This document shows positions 55,201 through 64,000 of a stretch of DNA of 64,000 nt, in pieces. The number at the start of each line of letters is the position of its first letter. Positions within the stretch are counted from its first letter, which is position 1. The position numbers and the translations under genes are program-made. The notes beneath the pieces were generated by a model, which saw only the letters and a list, made by a program, of their open reading frames with translations, ran no database searches and was not told where the DNA came from. Location of the stretch: assembly GCA_029204225.1 (NCBI GenBank), contig CM055108.1, positions 14,075,955 to 14,139,954 on the forward strand, in the 5' to 3' direction. The DNA is from Diphasiastrum complanatum (lineage: Eukaryota > Streptophyta > Lycopodiopsida > Lycopodiales > Lycopodiaceae).

Positions 55201-56266
55201 CGAGAAGTACTAGCTAGGATACAGTTTCAAATCATGTGAGCCTCATGGTGAATCCTAAGAGAAGGAATGACCATGTAGGAGCTAGTATGTGTAGGCATTT
55301 GTAATTAATGTGGTAGACCCCTCTTAAATAAATTAGAGTGAGCCACCTTTTGATGGTGACCTCTAGTGGAGGAGCTAATTCCACTCGTAATTTGTAAATT
55401 GGTGGAATTGCCACTTAGGCTCCACATGGGCAGCCTCTTGGTTTATTTAAGAGCCCCCCTCTCTTGTGAGGGAGCTTTTACATGTAATGTCATTTTGCTC
55501 TTGAATTGAATAAGAAGATCTTCCACGAGTTTTTGGCATTCTTGAAGCTCCTTGTTCATGATGGCTTTCTTGAGTGATTCTATTATGAGCATGCCCATCC
55601 ATTCCTTTGACTGTGCTTGTGGAATTAGATTAATTTCTTGCTTTCTTTCATTATGCATTATTGTGGAGATCTCTTGTTCTATGTTTTTAATGTAGATTTC
55701 AGCATTCAAGTAAACTAAATAGGTTGGATTTGTGGTGTAGATTTTGCATATTCTTGACATTCCAGTTCTTGATGTTCTTGGGCTGTCCAAGACTCAAGAA
55801 ATGAATGTTTCTTGATCCTTGGACTTTCAAAATGCTGTTTAGTCTTTAGTTTCTTGTTTCTTGTTTTTCATTTCTGTTGATCTGTAGTTTAATCTGAAAA
55901 TCTTGTTGTTCTTTAACGTTTTACAAGTAGTTAGAAGTAGGAATCGAATGGAATTCATTAGCATTGCACACATATCCTTAGATGAATGTTTAGGCTTGCA
56001 TGGTTTTGATCTTGTGAGTGCAACTGGAGTGAACGTAATCTGAGCAACCCACTGACAGGCTGGGAAATATACTACAACGAAACCGCATCTTTCTGCCTGA
56101 TCTGGCTTTGTAATAAGAAGATCACAATAAGAGAGCCAACCGCCTGGTAACGGGCAAAAACACCCGGTAACCAGAGTTAAAGAAACGAGGAAAACCAAAG
56201 AAGAAATCACTTCGCGGATTCTACAAATCACTTCACAGATTCTATCAGTGGTAGAATCTGCAAACA
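55196..56266 (+). repeat. Type G gypsy LTR, 5' truncated
   Basis: Matches 18750-19781 (GAGTGAGCCACCTTTTGATG, TTTATTTAAGAG, TTCAAGTAAACTAAATAGG). It ends AATCTGCAAACA and is followed at once by chromovirus integrase. Confidence 0.87.
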
Positions 56267-56274
56267 AGTACTAA

Positions 56275-56902
56275 GATGAGTCCTTTCGAGCTTAATTATG
56301 GTTTAGGCCAGCTAGCCCCGTTACGGTAGGAATTTTTCAGAGTGTGCCTAGTGCGGCTAATTTCCTAACTCAAATGAATGAAATGCTTAAGTTAGCGAAG
56401 GTTAATATTAGGCAAGCGATGGATCGAGCTAAGTCTTACGCTGATCAGCATCGCACGCCTAGAGAGTGTGGTAGGAGACATGGTGTTTCTCCAAGTACCC
56501 AAGGACTCCAAGACCCTTAAGACGGGCAAATGTTACAAGTTGTCCCCGCGTTATTGTGGACCCTTAAAAATTGTTAAAAGAATCAGTGGTGTTTCTTATA
56601 AGTTAGATTTTCCTAAAACCTGTAAAGTGCATTCTGTATTTCATGTTTCTAGATTGAAATGGGTTTTACATAACGGTGATAACTTGTTGTCTGATAGTTT
56701 GTTTGCATTTCAAGAGCAAGGAGAAGTAACCCATGGGCCAGCGAGGGTATTGGATAGGCGGGAGAGTCGTTTACACAACCGTCTGATCCGTGAGTACTTG
56801 GTCGGTTGGCATGGCAGGCCTCTTTCTGGTGCTACCTGGGAGACCACACACAATTTGCGTGCACAGTACCCTAGCTTTGCCATTGTGGACGATGTTACCT
56901 GA
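56275..56902 (+). pseudogene. Chromovirus integrase C-terminus and chromodomain
   Basis: Begins SPFELNYG, then with shifts ANFLTQMNEMLKLAKVNIRQ. It is open from 56468: VGDMVFLQVPKDSKTLKTGK, LSPRYCGPLKIVKRISGVSY and VHSVFHVSRLKWVLHNGD. The chromodomain is RVLDRRESRLHNRLIREYLV, GWHGRPLSGATWE, stop at 56900-56902. The catalytic core lies upstream and was lost at the LTR junction. Confidence 0.9.
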
Positions 56903-56914
56903 GGGGGGAAGGGA
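56903..56914 (+). other. Polypurine tract of chromovirus (plus)
   Basis: GGGGGGAAGGGA lies between the chromodomain stop and the LTR start. Confidence 0.85.
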
Positions 56915-57529
56915 TGGTACAGCTTTTACTCCCTGTCCCGGTTGTTTACTGTTTTTACTTATAGATGTATTTTTTGTAAATACAGAATTGGCTTAGTCAT
57001 CGGCCTGTGGTGACATTTGTAAATGGCTAGGTCGCCGGCTTGTGGTGACACTTGTAACAGAAATGTAAATGAAGTTGTTAATGAAGTTTCTGAGCCTCAG
57101 AGTCACATGTTGCTTGGGTATAGGGTACTGGGTCATTAATCAGGAGTGGCTTGACTGTCCTCCTAAAAAGTAGGAGAGTTGACTAGTCAACGTGACATGT
57201 GTCACATGCTCACTGGGACACTTGGTTCAGTGGATGAGTGACACGTGTCAGCCTACTCACTTGCCTGTGTCATGGTACTGCCAAGTGGCAAGTCTCGATT
57301 GTGCATGGACTTGGCCATGTGTTGAGATTAAGGAAGGGTCAGGGTTAAGGGGTGCTTGAGGATTGTGTATAAGTCTATGCAGCAAAGGCTGGGAGGAGAT
57401 GACGCAGCTAGCTCCACTGTGTTTGCGTTTGATGCTATGTGCTTGCAGGGAATCAGAAAGGCTGGAAATCTGTGGCGATCAGTGCATGTTTGGACGGGTG
57501 TCAGTTGGAAGATCAGGGAGAGCCTAACA
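56915..57529 (+). repeat. 3' LTR of chromovirus (plus)
   Basis: TGGTACAGCTTTTACTCCC...AGAGCCTAACA. Same family as 49493-50214, but with a single copy of the TGACA(C/T)GTGTCA block. The second base pair of the usual TGT start is mutated. Confidence 0.9.
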
Positions 57530-58080
57530 CAATTCCATCAAAGGATGTTTTTCATATCGTCGATGCACCTTATTTTGTTAAGCTCCTTCTCGATGTGCAT
57601 GCATGTAACCTTCAGTATTCTTGTGTTTCTATTTATGACTTTGCTAAAGTCGATGCTGATGCTATACACTCTTGGGCCTTATGGATCCCTTGGTGTGTTG
57701 ATTTCAATTTCCTAGATGCTATTTTTCAGCTTTGCGGATAGCTTGAATTCTTGCACAGGAGTCCGTTCTAGCGATGGCTTTTTAGGGTGATCTACCATAG
57801 TTTCCTTGGCATTCATGGTTGCTGCACGATCTCTTTATACTTCGGGTTCCTTGGTATCTTGGTTGTTGCATATTGCTTGGCATTTCGATGATGTTCCAGA
57901 GTTGTTGCTATGGTTGCCGAGTTGTGCTTTTCATGTGGTATTCTTGGGCTATCAGAGTGCCTTGAGTGAGTTTCCTTCTTGCTTGGTTTCCTTTATGCAT
58001 CTACATCGGTTTCTAGTAGTTGTGACATCATCGAATATGCGGGTGCTACAGATCTCTTGATCCATTTGTAGTTGTTCATT
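57530..58080 (+). other. Unclassified repeat, copy 1
   Basis: Encodes SWALWIPWCVDFN in one frame and VSWLLHIAWHF in another. The same order of short matches recurs at 59570-59800. Hydrophobic, Trp/Leu-rich, no known domain. Confidence 0.4.
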
Positions 58081-59539
58081 CTTAAATAGGATCGCACAGA
58101 GAGCTAGTATGAACAAAACAAGATGCAAAGCCCATGCAACATGAACCCTTACAATCTTGTGGCAAATAGTAACTTATAAGCAACTTTACCCATTTTTTAA
58201 TAGTTTTCTATTGTTCAGATTACCTTGAAAATAATCTGTAATACTTGTCTTAAGAGAAGCCGAGTAATATGGAGAAACATGTTTCCTTCCTTGAACACTT
58301 GTCATGTCCTGCATGTAGTTAGCCCATGTGTTCAATAATTACTGTTGCTAAATATATACCTACCTTTGCCTAATTAGGTGAAGCTTTTTATGATTTGTCT
58401 AGTTTCTTGGTTTCTTACTAGTTTCTTAATTTCTTGCTTTAAGCTGGATTATTGATGTTTATGAGTGGATAAAATGTTAGGATGCTATACAATTTTGGTA
58501 TCAAAGAAGTAGATTCTTTCCCTATCAGATTAAGTGGTTTTCATGAAGTTTTGGTGAAGTTTCTGTTCACTAGTTAGTGAGTTTTCGTAATTTTTTCAAT
58601 TTCCAGATTTTTTTGATTCAATTTCAAACTTATTAAACATTGTTTTTTGTATGATTTCTTGTTTAAGATTAGTAGTCCTTGATCTTAGCTTTTGGAAGTA
58701 CTAATCTTTCCTGATTTGAAGGTGTTATGCGAAAGTTATGGCCATTTTAGTAGAATCACTCCATTTTCGTTAACTACAACTTTGCTGTCCGTTTTTCTCT
58801 ATTTTTGGCTGATTGTACTTTAGTTGAATCTTTCAGATCTGAGGCTATGGATTTATTTGAGTCAATTTTGACCTAATTGGGTTAAGGTTTGGCAGTGAAG
58901 GGGGGAAGAAGATATGTAAACAACTGTATTTTCGAACTAGTTATCTTGCATAACTCAAAATTGAAACTAGTTATGTTGGGCCGAGTGGGAAACGAGTAAT
59001 TCTTGGAATTGTATATTTTGAAAGAAAAAAGAATTCCACGTCTTTTTCTTTCTAGCAGACTGATGAACCAAAAGAATCAATGTTAAAATTCTTTTGACTA
59101 CATGTTCAACATCTTGGACTGTTCTAGATCTTGGAAGGGGAAATAATTCAAGAAATCCAAATTTTCCTTGTTAAAGGCCCCTTCCTTGGGTTTTTGCATT
59201 TCTATTTTAAGTTCTTTCGATCCATTTTTGAACTTCCATATCTGTTTTGTTTTAGCTCAGAATTCAATGTAGTCAAAAGCAAACGTGATTAGTTCGATGT
59301 GCCCAATAGTGTGCAACTATTAACACTTTAGTACTCGTCACTTTGGAATTTTTTAAAGACCCCCCTTTCTAAGTTGTTACATTTATACTTTCTTTTATCC
59401 ATTTTCGAACTCCCATATCGTTTTCATTTGAGCTCTGAATTCAAAGTCGTGAATAGCAAATTCCATCAACTTAGCAAACCTATACTATAGAAGTGTCATT
59501 TATACTGGTGGAAACTATAGAGGTGTTATATGTAGAATA
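58081..59539 (+). other. T-rich non-coding stretch, possible retrotransposon leader
   Basis: A degenerate primer-site-like TGGTATCAAAGA lies at 58496-58507. Downstream, a block of about 75 bp (TCCATTTT(T/C)GAACT(T/C)CCATATC) is repeated at about 59218 and 59397. No ORF of note. Confidence 0.45.
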
Positions 59540-59820
59540 TTTTGACCCCCAAAAAAGGCCTTGAAGGTACCTTGTGCCATCCGTGTGCCATTGCTACTTC
59601 TCATTCATGGGCCTTATGGATACCTTGGGCTTTTGACCATGCTGGTGCACATTTTTCCGTTTTAGCTATCCTTTGTCAGGATGATCTCTTTCTGATCTAT
59701 GTTTCCTGGCATATCGCTTGCTTTTCCATGCTATCTTTCTATACCCATTCCTACTTGTTAGTTTCCTCTTGGCAATTGCGTGTATATACATATTATAGTC
59801 ATCATTCCTTTTGACATTGT
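59540..59820 (+). other. Unclassified repeat, copy 2
   Basis: 90-codon ORF 59542-59814 with SWALWIPWAFDHAG and IYVSWHIACF, paralleling copy 1 in order and spacing. Function unknown. Confidence 0.4.
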
Positions 59821-59899
59821 ATGGTGTGAAAATTGAATTCCATTTTGTGATAAAGTTAATTTGGAGCCTATAATTCATAGTTTTCGTAGACTTTGCTTG

Positions 59900-60480
59900 G
59901 AATCTGTTTATTGTGTTCCTTTTGCTTAGCATCTTGTTTACAGATTTGTTTTGCTTGTTCTCAGGCGTGTTTGGGCATTTCTTGAAATTATCTTTCTTGT
60001 TTAAGGCCCAGATTAGGCAGAAGGGAGAGATCCTCGTTGTAGTAAATGTCCTGCCTGTCAGAGGACAATCTAGGGACGTCACTCTTGAACCGTATCACAT
60101 GCATTCAGAACCAAACATGTAATCAAAACGTTCAACCACGAAATTGGCATGCTACACAGTTGAACATTCATGATTCCTACTTCTACTTGGTGCAAAAACG
60201 AAATGAATCAGATTCTAAACATTAAAACTAATCTACACATTCATTAATCCACAAAACTGAAAACAAGAACTAATCTAACAACATATTGAAGCTCCAAGGA
60301 TCAAGAAACACACATTTCTTGATTCTTGGGCTTCAAGAACATCAAGAAAGGGACTGTTACAAGATTTGCAGGACTTACACCACAATCCAATCCATGATGG
60401 TTTACCACAATGCTGATTCCTACATTAATCTACAAAGCATAAATGAAAGAAAGCAAGAAAGCTAGTCCTCCCTAGAAGTT
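59900..60480 (-). repeat. Type G gypsy LTR, 3' part, minus orientation
   Basis: Reverse homologue of 19200-19720. Shared items are the CCTGCCTGTCAGAGGACA block, CTTGATTCTTGGGCTTCAAG (inverted) and CATGCATTCAG. Truncated on both sides; no primer site seen. Confidence 0.78.
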
Positions 60481-61899
60481 GAAGGAATAGTATGGTGTAG
60501 AACGAAATCTCAATCACCAGATTTCTTGATCCAAAGTATCTGTAGTATCAATCCTACCACATGCTAATGTCACTAGCACTAGTGGAAATACCCAATAGAA
60601 AATGAACATACACATTCATAGTGGATATTATGCAATTGGGTAGCTGAAACAAGTGGTTTAGGAGGCACATCCCACTCACCATAGGGGGAATGAAGCCTAT
60701 CGCCATACTAAAACTTGTACATATCGGCATCCTAGAATCTGTAGGGCTTCCACATTGCTTGCCAACGAATGTCCAATATCACATCAGACCATGCTAGCAA
60801 TCTGAAAATCCAGCTTTTTGATGTAAGTATGTATATTTATTTGAGTACTCACAACCCCCTCTCCTGTCCCACACCTCTATACGCTTCCATCAGCTATTTC
60901 GATTGTTCGTTCAGGCTATGAAGTTTTTGCCTTGACACTTAAGTTCTTTGCTATAATTCATTTCACAATGTGGCAATGAAGGTCTCGCTTCAATCACACA
61001 TACATTAATTGTTCTTAAGCAACACAATGCAAGCATAAGAGAGATTCATACATGTCAAAGAAAATAGATTAGATTAGATCACCTTCGTTAATGTCTACTG
61101 AGACCAATATGGTGCATTGGAGCGGATGCCAACACAATGTACATTTCTATTTCCATAAACCATCAAGAAATTGTTTTTGCAAGATTGGATCTCAATTTCT
61201 AAGTCTTCCCCACTTCCATATGAGAGCTAAACCTAACATCCCTAACCTTAAAGTCAAAAGATCTCTTGACCTAGGATGAGTCACCAAATGTATGACGCTA
61301 CTTTTTATAGATTCCCTACATGATAGGGGGTTCGATTCTCCCCACTAGATGTCAAGTATGTATTGACTTTCTAAATAGGTGACGTGTGTCAAGAGACTGT
61401 AAATTACCTGTAGAGTACAATTTAAACTTAGTAGAGGTTGAGGTCCACTAGCCATACCTAGATATGAATGAACGACCAAAAACTAGTCAAGTTCGATTTT
61501 TGTAAATTTAACACTTCTCATAGCTAATTTGATGAAACTATCATGGATCAATGATTAATACAAATGAAATATTTTTTAGGTTTTTGATATGGGAAGTGAG
61601 TTTAATGACTCATAATTATTACAATGAAAATAGTGTGATTAAGCTACAAACTCTCTAGTGTAGTGAGAGCTCAACAAAGATTGAGATCCAAGTTTTATCT
61701 TCAATAGCTTGTTGAATGAGCATCTAGGCTGATAATAATGTGATTTGAGCTCCAAGTTCTCAAGTTTAGTGAGCGCTCAACTGAATGAGCATCATGGGCT
61801 GAAATACGTGAGTCTCCTCCTTAGCATATTTGTGGAGAACAACAACTTTCCACAAGGTCCAACTTAGATAAGTTTGAAATGCCACGTCTTGACTACATT
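60481..61899. other. Unclassified, no recognised gene
   Basis: AT-rich with ORFs under 65 codons. GAGCTC-containing blocks repeat loosely near 61660 and 61750 (AGTGAG(A/C)GCTCAAC). Nothing else supportable. Confidence 0.4.
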
Positions 61900-62270
61900 T
61901 AACAAAAAAATGGACTTTAAATTGCCATCCTTCCAATGAAGATCTTCACTCGAAAATTCAAGAGTGAATGGGTCACAAAATGATTTTTTGAATTTTCCTT
62001 TGTAAGTCCAACTGAATCAGTAATGAGCTCTATTTCATCATCATAAGATAAAGGATAAAAAACAATGATTATATTGTCATCGCAGAAGGAAATTGTCAAA
62101 TTCATGACATGCTTTCTATCAAACATAAAGTAAGATGAATAAAGGGAGACATGAATAAACTTCTTCGTTACTGCTTTGCCTTAAAAAAAAATTTCTTCAT
62201 AAGAATGTGAATTTAGATTTCGCTTGCCTTGAAACAAATGGTTCTCCTCAGGTTTCTCCTTGATGTCTTG
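61900..62270 (-). other. Unknown segment downstream of copia J gag-protease
   Basis: Minus-strand reading FDRKHVMNLTISFCDDNIII then VFYPLSYDDEIELI occupies the same place as the unknown segment of element A (DYHISMIGIMVVFCSSS). It shows weak similarity of pattern. No integrase is found. Confidence 0.4.
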
Positions 62271-62279
62271 TTCGTCCAT

Positions 62280-63390
62280 CATGCCAACTCTCTCTTGGTG
62301 TGATGATGAAAACAAGGATCTAAACCATGATCTTGTTCAAGACTCTCAAGAACCTTGTTCTTTGCAAGATTTTCAGGTTTCAAGCCCTGAATGCACTTCT
62401 TCTTAATATTAGGATCTTCTAAGCCAACAATAGGATCACAAACCAAGGATTTTGGTAGCTCCTCCTTGGCAACAATCACACTCGGGTTAGATCCAACCAA
62501 GGCATAAAGCTTGAACAACCTTTCATGTCTTAATCCTCTAGCAATCATGTGAAATGACGCTCCACTGTCAATCCAGCCAAGGATATTTATCTATGAAGCT
62601 TGTTGAGGTGATTGTTGACATCATGAGTGATACATTCTCTTGACCATCTTCATCTTCATCCTTGTCGTGGTTTTCTTGCTTGTCATTGCATTTTGTCTCT
62701 TAAGGCACTCGGAAGCATAGTACCCTCTTTTACACAAAAGTAGCACATCACCTTGGACTTATCTTCCTTTGAATTTTCTTGTGGTGAGATGCTTCTCCAT
62801 CCTCCTTGTGATGGTCTTTCCCCTTATTGCCTCCTTTGCCCTTCCATTTGCCTTTGCTTTGTGAAAAGCATGCACTATCATCACCTTCACTCTTGGAGGA
62901 AAACTCCCATTTCCTCCCTCAACAGTTTAAGCTTACTCTCTGTGGCTACAAGGACTCATTGCAAGCTTTCAATAGAAGGAAGTTGAAATTGGATGGCATA
63001 AGATTGGACAAAGACTGAGTACTCCTCTCCTAGTCCATTCAAGGTTATTTTCACAAGCTCTCTCTGTGTGATTGCTCTTTCAATGGAAGCAAGGTCTCTA
63101 TTTAGAGTCTTTACTTTTAACACATAAGAGTGTGTACTTTCTTTTTTGGCTCTAGCCTTTGCATCACTTGATTTCTCAAAGTGAACATTTTGTGAAGTGT
63201 TGTTAGACCATAGATGGAAACGAGCAATCTCCCATGCCTCTTGAGCTGAATTACAAGCTCCTACTTCTCTAAGAAGTTCATTAAAGACTTTCAATTCAAT
63301 AAAATGTAAAGCTTGTCTTGCTCTCCTCTTGTACTTTCATTGCTCTTGTGGTTGATGTGGCTCCTTCTCATCCCCCAACTAAATGTTCCT
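62280..63390 (-). pseudogene. Copia J gag-protease, relative of element A
   Basis: Minus strand: ELLREVGACNSAQEAWEIAR, YVLKVKTLNRDLASIERAI and LVKITLNGLGEEYSVFVQSY match A gag residues 70-170 closely. Then a damaged knuckle (CYFCVKEG region near 62745), a protease with a shifted frame near 62560, and RHERLFKLYALVGSNPS (A: HGRLFKLEASVA). Gag start lost at about 63390 against a chromovirus LTR. Confidence 0.82.
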
Positions 63391-63394
63391 TAGG

Positions 63395-63574
63395 TCATGC
63401 GTCAAATTCCATGCAACAAAGGTTGGGAGGAGACAAGCCACAGACTCCATGAGGTTTCATGCTTGATCATGCTATGTACTTGTTGAGAATTGAATAAAGT
63501 TTGATATTTGTGATCAATTAGTGTATGATAGCTGACTTTGTTGTTTGTAACTAGAGTTGAAAGAGAGTCTGAGA
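63395..63574 (+). repeat. Chromovirus LTR, 3' part
   Basis: Starts within the LTR at ATGCAACAAAGGTTGGGAGG (compare 57375) and ends GAGTCTGAGA, where the other copies end CTGACA. Two bases then precede the primer site, as in the copy at 49491. Confidence 0.82.
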
Positions 63575-63576
63575 TT

Positions 63577-63588
63577 TGGTATCAGAGT
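63577..63588 (+). other. Primer-binding site of chromovirus K
   Basis: TGGTATCAGAGT, with the last base changed from C. Confidence 0.85.
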
Positions 63589-63689
63589 GGAAGGGAGATC
63601 GGATCAAGCGTGGGTTAGAGGGTTGCAAACCCTCTTGTGATTTCAAAATTGGTGAACCTACTATCTAGCGCACCTTCTGTAGCCCACCG

Positions 63690-64000
63690 GAGCAAAGGTG
63701 CGGGGGCCTTGAAAGGCAAAGGGTGGTATGGGACGTCCAATGTCCAAAGGAGCTAGAGCTTTTCGATGCTATCACCACAAGATTTGGAGTTGGTCAAGAA
63801 GGGAAACTAGTGCTTCGGTTGTCTAGGGCGACATAGGTGGAAGGAGTGCCCATGTAACCCTTCATAAACCACAAAGAGGTTGCAAGTTGAGGAACTGGAA
63901 CATGAAGAACCCCAAAGTGTGCTCCAGGACTCATGAATGTGTCAGTGACTAGGAAGGTTGACTCCCTTTGCCACACCTATCGAGAGGAGCGAAACATGGG
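63690..64000 (+). pseudogene. Chromovirus gag C-terminus and knuckle, element K
   Basis: Reads SKGAGALKGKGWYGTSN then, with stops, CFGCLGRHRWKECPCNPS near 63810-63860 and LQVEELEHEEPQS. It aligns with 48111-48400. Most of gag (over 200 residues) is deleted between the leader (63589-63690) and here. It continues past the window edge. Confidence 0.85.

Overview
This window looks like intergenic DNA from a large, repeat-rich land-plant genome. Nearly everything recognisable is LTR-retrotransposon sequence of two kinds. Ty1/copia pieces carry gag, CCHC knuckle, DSG protease, GGEYKS-type integrase, YVDD reverse transcriptase and plant-type initiator-Met-tRNA primer sites (TGGTATCAGAGC). Ty3/gypsy pieces include chromodomain elements and elements with an extra ORF downstream of pol. 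There is no rRNA, tRNA, CRISPR, operon or bacterial-type gene. I see no convincing intact host gene. The species cannot be read from the sequence; a fern or another large-genome vascular plant is only a guess.

Layout. 1-5.6 kb: an old copia integrase/RT remnant (+) split by element A (209-4726, minus), a complete, recent, non-autonomous copia element with GGTAA target duplications. 6.1-9.66 kb: element B (+), a degraded relative of A. 9.7-14.6 kb: two copies of another copia family (LTRs at 9719 and 13101) with internal deletions and an inverted RT duplication. 14.6-15.3 kb: an inverted LTR (type E) carrying a CT/AC microsatellite. 16.0-18.2 kb: gypsy RT-RNase H, the C-terminus of the extra ORF, and a type G LTR (minus). 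18.45-22.6 kb: a copia LTR stub cut by a gypsy element (+) with 1.15 kb LTR, a roughly 25-bp tandem-repeat leader, and gag. 24.45-26.6 kb: copia RT-RNase H plus a short LTR. 26.8-30.35 kb: the longest extra-ORF copy, then a type E LTR. 30.8-35.3 kb: a patchwork of copia LTRs, two integrase pieces, RNase H and a gag-protease ORF. 35.3-40.5 kb: gypsy gag-protease, pre-RT region and extra ORF (minus). 40.5-42.1 kb: copia RT with a 234-bp GC-rich insertion at its catalytic YVDD. 42.2-43.2 kb: gypsy gag tail and an LTR-like segment. 43.2-46.3 kb: the stretch least explained by transposons. 46.3-50.2 kb: chromovirus chromodomain, LINE endonuclease piece, chromovirus protease and gag, and 5' LTR (all minus). 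50.6-57.5 kb: gypsy gag-protease (+), copia leader and LTR (minus), extra ORF, type G LTR, then chromovirus integrase tail and 3' LTR (+). 57.5-61.5 kb: unclassified repeats and a type G LTR (minus). 61.9-63.4 kb: a third relative of element A (minus). 63.4-64 kb: the 5' end of a chromovirus (+).

No element here can transpose on its own: every pol is truncated, frameshifted or missing. The best-preserved unit is element A (LTR, primer site, one 713-codon ORF, polypurine tract, LTR). It has gag and protease but no integrase or reverse transcriptase, so it must depend on another element. The two most interesting signals are (i) the sequence occupying the place of integrase and RT in element A and its relatives, and (ii) a long extra ORF with a coiled-coil middle, found in four gypsy copies that end in two different LTR families.
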